DNA of 64,000 bases from the IMG/VR virus record IMGVR_UViG_3300036770_005654, positions 1 to 64,000 of that record; one strand, 5' to 3'. Below the pieces are notes generated by a model that was given only the letters and a program-made list of their open reading frames with translations, had not been told where the DNA came from and did not search any database. Of this stretch, positions 1-6,160 are shown piece by piece. Made by a program: the position numbers and the translations under genes. This stretch comes from a virus. Position 1 is the stretch's first letter. Each line of letters begins with the position of its first letter.

Positions 1-20
1 CCTTATGTAGCAACACTTTA

Positions 21-162
21 CAACATTCTCATTTTGAGACGGGGGTGTGCCGAGGTGAGGCATTTTGCTACAGGTGACGCATTTTGCTACAGCATTTTGC
101 TACACCACCTTTGGGGTCGCCGTAAGTGCTTGAATCATAAGGAGTTACGTCGAGCGGGGCGG
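21..162. repeat. Intergenic repeat element, copy 1 (iteron-bearing)
   Basis: First copy of an element found again at 1091-1232. Three blocks are conserved at an almost constant offset of 1,070-1,071 bp: an inverted repeat TCTCA-N3-TGAGA (27-39), a 30-bp identical block (89-118) and an 18-bp identical block (145-162). Within it, GCATTTTGCTACA recurs three times (about 60-103). The genes beside it run leftward, so this copy probably lies upstream of the next leftward unit beyond the window edge. It may be a promoter/operator or replication iteron region; which one cannot be decided from sequence alone. Confidence 0.75.
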
Positions 163-231
163 GCCGATTTTGCCGTAAGTCCTTATGGCACAATGGTTTG
201 CGTCGAATTCTTAGAGGATCGTACCATCCCC

Positions 232-295
232 CCTTATGCGGTACAGTATGCCGCCTATGCTGTACAGATATATACCCCCGCCCATATGTTGTACA
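232..295. repeat. Three direct copies of a CC(T/A)TATGnnGTACA motif
   Basis: Near-identical 13-14-mers start at 232, 254 and 282 and each ends in GTACA. A related CCTTATG occurs at 181 and at position 1. They lie in a gene-free stretch (163-361) downstream of the leftward gene at 362-547. Regular direct copies suggest a protein-binding site, but no binding protein can be assigned. Confidence 0.5.
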
Positions 296-361
296 AACAT
301 AGCCGAATAACCATGATGAGCAACAAGGCGGTGAAGTGTATTGTATACCTGATTCGTCATA

Positions 362-547
362 TCAAGCATTCTCCACGATCACGCTCACAACCTTGTCGGT
401 ATACATGGACCGATAGCCCACAGTATCATCGTTGACCAGAATCAACGTTCCCTTGTTCGGAATCTCACGAACGCTAACCAGTTCACCGGTGAACGATTCG
501 CCAGTACTATAGACCACGCTCAACCTATCGCCAACATTGAAAACCAT
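362..547 (-). CDS. Small hypothetical early-type protein, VGDR-containing
   Basis: A 61-residue protein that I do not recognise as a named family. It begins MVFNVGDRLSVVY and alternates beta-prone stretches, like a small SH3-like barrel; FxVGDR also occurs near the N-terminus of the protein at 795-989, so the two may be distant paralogues. The ATG follows a purine-rich leader (GAAAGAGAGAAAAAG) that also precedes the next two leftward genes, which supports the start. It is the last of three tiny leftward genes. Base composition is clearly more GC-rich than the structural genes to the right. Small proteins of this kind in phages are often early host-takeover factors; that role is inference only. 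Confidence 0.6.
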   Translation of the reverse strand: MVFNVGDRLSVVYSTGESFTGELVSVREIPNKGTLILVNDDTVGYRSMYTDKVVSVIVENA

Positions 548-562
548 CTTTTTCTCTCTTTC

Positions 563-724
563 TCAGGATACCTTTGCGGATTCTGCCTTGTAAATCGGAT
601 AAAACTGTTCGAATGAAAGGTTAGTATACTTCAGCACACCGGCCACGTACAGGTCATACCGATCATGCGTACCTTCGGTCACCGTCCAAACGATATACCG
701 ATAGTCCTGAGTCCAACGCTTCAT
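563..724 (-). CDS. Small hypothetical early-type protein
   Basis: A 53-residue protein beginning MKRWTQDYRYIVW, rich in aromatic residues and with no recognised domain. A longer reading with 18 more N-terminal residues is open (start at 778), but that extension would translate the purine-rich leader itself (EREKK). The same leader sits directly before the ATGs of the neighbours at 547 and 989, so the start at 724 is preferred. It lies 15 bp from the next gene in the same leftward unit. The function is unknown. Confidence 0.55.
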   Translation of the reverse strand: MKRWTQDYRYIVWTVTEGTHDRYDLYVAGVLKYTNLSFEQFYPIYKAESAKVS

Positions 725-785
725 CTTTTTCTCTCTTTCTTGTGTCTTGATTCTACCAAACTTTTCTGGCCGCATCAACCCCCTT

Positions 786-800
786 TATAGGGGATCAGTG
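786..800. other. Short GC hairpin between two leftward genes
   Basis: CCCC-TATAAA-GGGG inverted repeat at about 780-794, just beyond the stop of the gene at 795-989. There is no run of T on either side, so it is a weak terminator candidate at best; it could be an RNA-processing or stability hairpin. Confidence 0.25.
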
Positions 801-989
801 AGAAAACTGAGCGTCATATTCCGATTCGAGCATCGCGTCATCCGCATGAATCGTTGCACGACCATCGGAACATTCGACCACCATCCGATCACCAAAGACC
901 TCGACCACCACACCACAGTATTCGGGCTGATCGAAAACAAACTCCCACACCACACGATCACCAACCGCGAACCCGTTTCCGTTTTCCAT
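795..989 (-). CDS. Small hypothetical early-type protein, VGDR-containing
   Basis: A 64-residue acidic protein starting MENGNGFAVGDRVVW, with alternating beta-type segments (VVVEVFGDRMVVEC) as in small SH3-like barrels. A 26-residue upstream extension is open, but it would read through the purine-rich ribosome-binding leader shared with the two following genes, so the start at 989 is chosen. It is the first gene of the leftward trio. Upstream on the minus strand lie an AT-rich TATATATA stretch and then the repeat element at 1091-1232, which probably holds the promoter. The function is not recognised. Confidence 0.6.
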   Translation of the reverse strand: MENGNGFAVGDRVVWEFVFDQPEYCGVVVEVFGDRMVVECSDGRATIHADDAMLESEYDAQFSH

Positions 990-1090
990 TTTTCGCTCTC
1001 TCTTTCTTTGTTGTCCTATATATATGCACACGCCGTGCCATTCGAGAAAAAAAATACGATTTTCCATAACCCCTTGAAAAATATAGGGTT

Positions 1091-1232
1091 ACAGCATTCT
1101 CAATTTGAGACGCGGTAAGGATCACTGTAGCATTTTGCGTCACACTGTAGCATTTTGCACAGCATTTTGCTACACCACCTTTGGGGTCATCATAAGTCGT
1201 TACAGAGTAAGCACTTACGTCGAGCGGGGCGG
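1091..1232. repeat. Intergenic repeat element, copy 2 (iteron-bearing)
   Basis: Second copy of the element at 21-162. It contains TCTCAA-T-TTGAGA (1098-1110), three GCATTTTGC iterons (about 1130-1170), a 30-bp block identical to copy 1 (1159-1188) and an 18-bp block identical to copy 1 (1215-1232). It sits upstream of the leftward small-gene trio. Conservation of spacing as well as sequence argues for a functional control or replication element rather than chance. Confidence 0.75.
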
Positions 1233-1254
1233 ATCAATGTTGTCACAAGTCTAG

Positions 1255-1281
1255 TCCCCATAAACACTTAGGGGGTTTTTT
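1255..1281 (+). terminator. Rho-independent terminator facing right, with no ORF before it
   Basis: CCCC(A)TAA-ACAC-TTAGGGG hairpin (stem 1256-1263 with 1268-1274, A1260 bulged) followed by TTTTTT at 1276-1281. The T-run is on the plus strand, so it would end rightward transcription. No credible rightward gene precedes it in this block. It may end a short untranslated RNA that starts in the repeat element, or insulate the leftward genes. Confidence 0.6.
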
Positions 1282-1366
1282 CATTTTCTCGTGGTTTTAC
1301 AACACAGTCTCAAAAATCCCCAGGACATTCATAAGCAATACGGACTCAAAAATTTAAATGTATCAC

Positions 1367-2485
1367 CTAAACTTTCTTATTAGCCCGTAGATTCTTTCTG
1401 CTTCTACCTCTCTTTTGATACGATATGCTAAATCTTCTGTCTCTATTAGAGTCTAAAATTTCTGGATATTTTTTTCTAAGATCTAACTTTCTTTCCCAGC
1501 TATATACAGCATAAGATATTTTTGTATCTTTCCATTTTTGATTAGCTTTCCATCTGTCAGAGAAGTATTCACTTAGCTTTACTGGATCAGCATGAAATTC
1601 CAACCATTTCTTCTCAAATAATTGTGGAAAATTCCCCCTTTTATCAAAAGCATTGTCTCTATGATTTCCTTTTTCTAGATGATCAGGATTTTTACACTTA
1701 GAGTTACCACACTTGTGTCGTATTAATTCAGGATATTCTCCATACTTCTCCCAATAAGCCACTCTGTGCGCATAAAAATATTTCTTTTCACCAGGCCCCC
1801 AATCTCTAAAAGCTACCACCTTTAGCTTAGCATATCCATACTTATCCACATATCTACTTTCCCAACAACCGTTATTCGTTAAGATACGATCTTTATACGA
1901 ATTAAGAGTTATAGCTTTTTCTAGCCATGGTAATATATCTTCTTCTTTAGTAGGTTTCCACGAATTTATCAAACAAGATTCATTAAATTTTGCTAATACT
2001 TTAGATTCATGTTCCAACACATCTTTATCATCACATTCCTGCACAATTCCCATATGCATAGTATAGTTATTATTTGTAAAAAATTCTAATAACTTAGAAG
2101 ACGAATGTTTTTTTAATTTTAATGTACGTATATGGTCATTTAATCTTTTTTTAATATTCGCACTACTGCCTATATATAATTGAATATTATTAAAATTTGT
2201 TTTACTAATAAAATATATAGCATAAACACCACTAATATTATTTTTTATATTATCCAGATTCTGTATCTTATTCCATTTAGCTATATGAGAATGATTTACT
2301 CTGCATTTAATATTTCTAATTTTCATAATCAAACTTAATGTACTTTTAGATACATTATAATATTTAGATAAATAGTTTAAACTTAATCCTTCTCTATATT
2401 TATCTACGAATTGTATTTCTTCTTGAGATGTTAAAAACTTTTTTAACTTTCGTTTTTTACTATCTTTAGATTCTTTTGGTCTCAT
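1367..2485 (-). CDS. Fused GIY-YIG / HNH endonuclease (homing-type)
   Basis: A 372-residue protein with two nuclease signatures in one chain. Residues 17-60 form a helix-turn-helix-like segment (LSLNYLSKYYNVSKSTL). Residues 86-160 carry a GIY-YIG core: GVYAIYF at 86-92, YIGSS at 104-108, Arg114, and acidic residues around 158-160. Residues 240-278 look like an HNH_3-type domain (AHRVAYW, RHKCG, then NPDHLEKGNHRDN, with His257, His269, Asn274 and Asn278). The basic C-terminus (350-372) may bind DNA. Phage homing endonucleases normally use one of these folds, so carrying both is unusual. It is a free-standing, leftward gene at the join between the GC-richer left block and the AT-rich late region, consistent with a mobile insertion. 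No flanking intron was recognised. Confidence 0.85.
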   Translation of the reverse strand: MRPKESKDSKKRKLKKFLTSQEEIQFVDKYREGLSLNYLSKYYNVSKSTLSLIMKIRNIKCRVNHSHIAKWNKIQNLDNIKNNISGVYAIYFISKTNFNNIQLYIGSSANIKKRLNDHIRTLKLKKHSSSKLLEFFTNNNYTMHMGIVQECDDKDVLEHESKVLAKFNESCLINSWKPTKEEDILPWLEKAITLNSYKDRILTNNGCWESRYVDKYGYAKLKVVAFRDWGPGEKKYFYAHRVAYWEKYGEYPELIRHKCGNSKCKNPDHLEKGNHRDNAFDKRGNFPQLFEKKWLEFHADPVKLSEYFSDRWKANQKWKDTKISYAVYSWERKLDLRKKYPEILDSNRDRRFSISYQKRGRSRKNLRANKKV

Positions 2486-2500
2486 AATTTTATGTATGTA

Positions 2501-2530
2501 TATAATAAAAGGAGCAGAAAAATCTACTCC
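2501..2530 (-). terminator. Rho-independent terminator for the AT-hook gene
   Basis: On the minus strand, GGAGTAGA-TTTT-TCTGCTCC is an 8-bp stem with one G-T pair, followed by TTTTATTATA. It lies between the end of the gene at 2568-2795 and the endonuclease start at 2485, so it would end transcription of the small DNA-binding protein and separate the endonuclease from it. Confidence 0.7.
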
Positions 2531-2567
2531 TCTTACTACCTAGTCTTTGTTGAAAATTTATATACCA

Positions 2568-2795
2568 TCAAGAAAAATGTAGCTGCTCAACACTAGTAAT
2601 ATTTTTATTTTTAGACGGACGACCTCGTGGTTTGTTGAGTTTTAATTTTCTGCGTTGTCTTCTGATCATAGCAGTATTAATATTAGAATTAGTTAATTGA
2701 CTTAATTTAGCAGCTAATTCTTCATCATTGGTGGTTTGATAATTATTAGTGATAAAATCTAGCTCTTGTGCGGTCCATTTTTTATAATTAGCCAT
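2568..2795 (-). CDS. Small Myb/HTH-like DNA-binding protein with AT-hook
   Basis: A 75-residue basic protein. Residues 5-54 read like a Myb/SANT-type helix bundle (KKWTAQELDFITNNY, then EELAAKL and a basic helix RRQRRKLKLN). Residues 54-60 form an AT-hook (NKPRGRP), a minor-groove binding motif. AAGGA lies about 8 nt before the ATG. It is transcribed leftward, divergent from the sigma-factor operon, and shares an 84-bp intergenic region with it that contains promoter-like sequence for both directions. A role as a transcriptional regulator of this switch point is inferred from its position. Confidence 0.65.
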   Translation of the reverse strand: MANYKKWTAQELDFITNNYQTTNDEELAAKLSQLTNSNINTAMIRRQRRKLKLNKPRGRPSKNKNITSVEQLHFS

Positions 2796-2816
2796 AATAG
2801 TAGTTCCTTGTAAAAG

Positions 2817-2847
2817 TTGACAAATTGTAACACAATGTTATTATATT
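2817..2847 (+). promoter_or_regulatory. Sigma-70-like promoter before the late operon
   Basis: A perfect TTGACA (2817-2822) is followed after 18-19 bp by TTATAT/TATATT (2841-2847). It lies 33 bp before the first gene of the rightward operon. The same stretch reads TATAAT on the opposite strand (2840-2845), so a divergent promoter for the gene at 2568-2795 may overlap it. Confidence 0.55.
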
Positions 2848-2879
2848 AACGTTTGACCAATTTAACGCAAGGTGTTTAC

Positions 2880-3035
2880 ATGAAAAATAACCCACAACCA
2901 ACTCCCGTAGATTCTGTGTTAGTAGCCAAAGCTTCAGGATGTTTGAATATAAATAATGATTTACAAATGTCTGATGGTAAAAGTATAGCACAATTAATAT
3001 ATGAAGAAGAAAAAAACCAACAAACTACAAAATAA
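2880..3035 (+). CDS. Small hypothetical protein at the head of the rightward operon
   Basis: A 51-residue protein of unknown function (MKNNPQPTPVDSVLVAK...). Starting at 2880 gives an AAGGTG-type ribosome binding site 6-7 nt upstream. A longer reading from 2853 is open but has no such site. It is the first gene after the promoter at 2817-2847, and its end overlaps the sigma-like gene by 35 nt, which suggests coupled translation. No domain, signal peptide or membrane segment is seen. Confidence 0.55.
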   Translation: MKNNPQPTPVDSVLVAKASGCLNINNDLQMSDGKSIAQLIYEEEKNQQTTK

Positions 3036-3633
3036 TGTAACTGAAGAAGAATTTTTACAAGTTTTAGATAATATATCAAAAAGACTTGCTCATAAATTTA
3101 AATTCGGATATCACAGCTACGAAGATATGAAGCAACAAGCTGCTATATTTGCTCTAGAAGGCTTAGAGAAGTATGACAATTCTAGACCTCTTGAAAATTT
3201 TTTATGGACCCACGTAAGAAACAGACTATTTAATTACAAAAGAGACAACTTTCAAAGACCAGATAAACCATGTTTAACTTGTCCATTTTACGATCCATCA
3301 AATAAACAATCATTTAATCAGTGTGCTAAATTTTCAGATAAAAATGACTGTGCAGAATATTCGTCTTGGTTTAAACGTAATAATAATAAAAAAAATATTA
3401 TGAAACCAATAGGCATAGAGGATCTTACAAATCAGAATATTTCTACAGAACAATCCATTCCCGATATGGTAGCCAACGAACAAATTATTCAAATACTAGA
3501 CAAAGAGATTCCTGCACAATTCCGCGCATCATATCTCAAATTAAAATACGGAGAAAAAATTTACAAACAAGATCTTACTAAACTAATTAATTGTATCAAA
3601 GCTATTCTAACAAATTATAATTACGATGTCTAA
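3001..3633 (+). CDS. Sigma-70-family-like factor, probably for late transcription
   Basis: A 210-residue protein. Residues 20-85 resemble sigma region 2: an N-terminal helix (LDNISKRLAHKF), then FGYHSYEDMKQQ, ALEGLEKYDNSRP and ENFLWTHVRNRLFNYKRDN, the usual arrangement for -10 recognition and core binding. Four cysteines follow (C91, C94, C108, C117), probably a metal site. The C-terminus (155-210) has helices that could take the place of region 4. Similar small sigma-like proteins in large phages play the role of T4 gp55, the late sigma factor. Its place directly before the packaging and head genes fits that. The binding site near the start is weak and the start overlaps the upstream gene by 35 nt. 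Confidence 0.7.
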   Translation: MKKKKTNKLQNNVTEEEFLQVLDNISKRLAHKFKFGYHSYEDMKQQAAIFALEGLEKYDNSRPLENFLWTHVRNRLFNYKRDNFQRPDKPCLTCPFYDPSNKQSFNQCAKFSDKNDCAEYSSWFKRNNNKKNIMKPIGIEDLTNQNISTEQSIPDMVANEQIIQILDKEIPAQFRASYLKLKYGEKIYKQDLTKLINCIKAILTNYNYDV

Positions 3634-4444
3634 TTCAATACCTAAAAAAAGAGGCCAATTAAGTCTTGAAGAAGAAAAATATATACGAGATAATATTAGC
3701 ACACTAACTATTGAAAATATTGCTAATCATTTAAATCGCAGCATAGCCCCCATAGAAAAATATATTCAACAAACTAAATTAACGCATACATCATCAGATG
3801 ATCAAATATTAAAACAAAAATTATATCTAAAAACTTTTTGGAGCGAGATAGAAAAACAATTTGACAAAGAGACCGGAGAACTAGAATACTTCGAAAATAC
3901 ATGGGTCGGACTAATTAAACAATTTAGGGAAGATGTTCTTCCTGCTGAAGAATTACAAATCAAACAATTTATTACTATTGATATTCTTATTAATCGGAGT
4001 ATGAAAGAACGTAAAAGACACATAGCAGATACTGAAAAACTACAAAACGAGGTTGATAAAGAATATGCTAAACCAGAGGATCAAAGAGATATTCCGAAAT
4101 TGGCCAACCTGGAAACGCAATTATCGTTCGCCCGTAACAGCATCGCTAATTATACTAATGAATATACCAAGCTTCTTAACGAACAACAAAAAATTAGTAA
4201 AGATCTTAAAGCTACTCGTGAACAAAGGATCAAAAGAATAGAGGACGGCAAAAGTTCTTGGGTAGGACTTATACGAATGCTTGAAGATGAAGAAATAAGA
4301 GAAAAAGAGGGCAAAGAGATGGAAATTTTGGCTATAGCAGCAAATCAAGTAAAAAACAAACTATCCGATTACCATTCATATGCTGATAATACTTTGGACA
4401 GTCCATTTTTAACACCAGAAACTATTTTACAACGAGAGGACTAA
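3626..4444 (+). CDS. Putative small terminase subunit (HTH plus coiled coil)
   Basis: A 272-residue protein. Residues 12-50 look like a helix-turn-helix (LSLEEEKYIRDN, LTIENIANHLNRS). Residues 60-240 are almost entirely charged helix with probable coiled coil (ERKRHIADTEKLQNEVDKEY and later stretches). A DNA-binding head on a coiled-coil oligomerisation region is the usual plan of small terminases, and the large terminase lies 1.7 kb downstream in the same operon. It overlaps the sigma-like gene by 8 nt and abuts the next gene. There is no sequence motif specific to TerS, so the name rests on architecture and position; a regulatory DNA-binding protein is the alternative. Confidence 0.45.
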   Translation: MSNSIPKKRGQLSLEEEKYIRDNISTLTIENIANHLNRSIAPIEKYIQQTKLTHTSSDDQILKQKLYLKTFWSEIEKQFDKETGELEYFENTWVGLIKQFREDVLPAEELQIKQFITIDILINRSMKERKRHIADTEKLQNEVDKEYAKPEDQRDIPKLANLETQLSFARNSIANYTNEYTKLLNEQQKISKDLKATREQRIKRIEDGKSSWVGLIRMLEDEEIREKEGKEMEILAIAANQVKNKLSDYHSYADNTLDSPFLTPETILQRED

Positions 4445-4445
4445 A

Positions 4446-5435
4446 ATGCAAACGGCCATTATCACCGGCATCACAGGACAAGACGGTAGCTATCTAGCTG
4501 AACTACTACTAGAAAAAGACTATAAAGTTGTTGGAATGTATAGAAGAAGCAGTATTAATAATTTTGATAGAATTCATCATCTAATAAAATCGCCCCATTT
4601 AATTTTAGAAGAATGCGATTTAACGGACCCGTCCGGTATATGTTCTTTAGTAGACAAATACAAACCAGATGAAATTTACAACCTTGCTGCTCAAAGTCAT
4701 GTTGGATCATCTTTTAAAAATCCATCAACCACAATAGAAATTGATACTGTAGGAGTTGTTAATCTTTTAGAAGCTATTAGAACACGTTCCTCATCTACCA
4801 AGTTTTACCAGGCTAGCACTAGCGAAATGTACGGTAAAAATTACGACACATCCAAATACGACGAACCTTATCAGGACGAAGACACCACTTTTCTGCCTCA
4901 GAGTCCTTATGGTGTTGCAAAATTAGCTAGTCATAGACTAGTAGGTATTTATCGTGAAGCTTATGGATTATTTGGTTGCTGTGGCATACTATTTAATCAT
5001 GAAAGTCCACGACGTGGTGAAAATTTTGTTACTCGTAAAATCACTAAATATATTGGAGATCTAGTTAATAATCGAACAACCTCAAATCTACAATTAGGTA
5101 ATCTTAGTGCTAAAAGAGACTGGGGACATGCTAAAGACTATGTTAAAGCTATGTATTTAATGATGCAGTATGATAATCCAGATGATTATGTTATAGCTAC
5201 AGGTAATACATATAGCGTATACGATTTTCTTAAACTATCTTTTAATAAGATAAATATGGATTATAAGAATTATGTTACTATAGATGAAAATTTATACAGA
5301 CCAGCAGAAGTACAGTATCTTAGAGGTATTTCATCAAAAGCACAAAAAACACTAAACTGGGTTCCAGAATATTCTTTTCAGGAATTGGTTTATGAAATGG
5401 TAGACAATGATGTGGGAATACTAGATCATGTTTAG
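4446..5435 (+). CDS. gmd: GDP-mannose 4,6-dehydratase
   Basis: A 329-residue short-chain dehydrogenase/reductase-type enzyme that would convert GDP-D-mannose to GDP-4-keto-6-deoxy-D-mannose, the precursor of GDP-fucose, GDP-rhamnose and GDP-perosamine. Visible motifs: the NADP-binding GITGQDG at 8-14; the catalytic triad residues Thr125 and Glu127 in TSEMYG; Tyr155 and Lys159 in SPYGVAK; and the Gmd-type HESPRRG and AKRDWGHAKDY stretches. It is somewhat shorter than bacterial Gmd (about 370 residues), mainly at the C-terminus. It sits inside the packaging operon, 1 bp after the putative small terminase and overlapping the HNH gene by 8 nt, so it is probably an acquired metabolic gene expressed late. 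It could alter host surface sugars or supply a virion glycan. Confidence 0.92.
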   Translation: MQTAIITGITGQDGSYLAELLLEKDYKVVGMYRRSSINNFDRIHHLIKSPHLILEECDLTDPSGICSLVDKYKPDEIYNLAAQSHVGSSFKNPSTTIEIDTVGVVNLLEAIRTRSSSTKFYQASTSEMYGKNYDTSKYDEPYQDEDTTFLPQSPYGVAKLASHRLVGIYREAYGLFGCCGILFNHESPRRGENFVTRKITKYIGDLVNNRTTSNLQLGNLSAKRDWGHAKDYVKAMYLMMQYDNPDDYVIATGNTYSVYDFLKLSFNKINMDYKNYVTIDENLYRPAEVQYLRGISSKAQKTLNWVPEYSFQELVYEMVDNDVGILDHV

Positions 5436-5697
5436 AAATTTTAGAGATCCCAAATACAAAGAGTGGCGTAACAGTGTATATTCTAGGGATAATTTTAGGT
5501 GCAGATGGCCTAATTGCGATAAAAACAGAAAACTTAATGCTCATCATATAAAAACTTGGTCTGATTATCCATCTTTAAGATTTAATGTTAATAATGGTAT
5601 TACTCTGTGTAAATATCATCATGATCTTATTAAGGGTATGGAAGAAATTTATGCAGCCGTTTTTTTAAAGATATTAGCAGATGATAGACTTCAGTAA
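5428..5697 (+). CDS. HNH endonuclease (packaging-associated type)
   Basis: An 89-residue compact HNH nuclease: RDNFRCRWPNC, then LNAHHIKTWSDYP, then NGITLCKYHH. The two C-x4-C-like pairs and the His-His/Asn/His catalytic set are intact. Small HNH proteins encoded beside terminase genes are known to be needed for packaging-related cleavage in several HK97-like phages. It lies between gmd and the ERCC4 nuclease, overlapping both (8 nt and 17 nt), in the operon leading to TerL. A stray homing nuclease is the alternative. Confidence 0.85.
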   Translation: MFRNFRDPKYKEWRNSVYSRDNFRCRWPNCDKNRKLNAHHIKTWSDYPSLRFNVNNGITLCKYHHDLIKGMEEIYAAVFLKILADDRLQ

Positions 5698-6160
5698 TTT
5701 TCATATAATAATAGATACCAGAGAACAACATCCATGGACTTTTGAGCACATGACTAAAAGCGTATCTAAATTAGATACTGGAGACTATTCGCTACAAGGA
5801 TTAGAGCACCTATTTTGCATAGAGCGTAAAGGTAGCGTAAGCGAGTTTGCAAATAATATAACGGAAAAAAGATTTAAAGATGTTATTGATAGAATGAATA
5901 AAATTCCTCATGCTTTTCTGTTATTGGAATTTGAACTACAAGATGTTCTCGTTTATCCAGTAGGATCAAATGTTCCTAAAAGAATGTGGGATAAATTAAA
6001 AATAACACCAAAATTTATTTTAAAACATATAAATGAACTACAATTGCTCCATAATATTAAGGTACTTTTTTGTGGCGATGCGAGCAATGCTGAACAAATG
6101 GCTATTAGTTTAATGAGAAAAATATATGAACTCCACGGACAACCAAAAAAAGATATTTAG
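5681..6160 (+). CDS. ERCC4-domain nuclease
   Basis: A 159-residue single-domain nuclease of the ERCC4/XPF type. The catalytic pattern is plain: IIIDTREQHPW (Asp12, Glu15), GDYSL (Asp35) and the core IERKGS (Glu48-Arg49-Lys50), which binds metal and cuts branched or flapped DNA. Residues 100-159 are a helical tail. Stand-alone ERCC4 nucleases occur in phages, usually among replication or recombination genes; here it lies between HNH and TerL, overlapping TerL by 35 nt. A role in clearing branches before packaging, comparable to T4 endonuclease VII, is an inference from position. Confidence 0.8.
   Translation: MIDFSNFHIIIDTREQHPWTFEHMTKSVSKLDTGDYSLQGLEHLFCIERKGSVSEFANNITEKRFKDVIDRMNKIPHAFLLLEFELQDVLVYPVGSNVPKRMWDKLKITPKFILKHINELQLLHNIKVLFCGDASNAEQMAISLMRKIYELHGQPKKDI

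Noticed and set aside
59-105. Short repeats as a CRISPR array
   Set aside because: Units are only about 13 bp with spacers of a few bases, with no cas genes; they are iterons, not CRISPR repeats.
34-435. Plus-strand 133-residue ORF
   Set aside because: It runs through the duplicated non-coding element and antisense to a gene with a good leader; its composition is not protein-like and it has no ribosome binding site.
747-1143. Several overlapping ORFs on both strands
   Set aside because: They are antisense or out of frame to the small gene at 795-989 and lack ribosome binding sites.
1300-2567. Group I intron around the endonuclease
   Set aside because: No interrupted gene is visible on either side and no intron core sequence was recognised; the nuclease seems free-standing.
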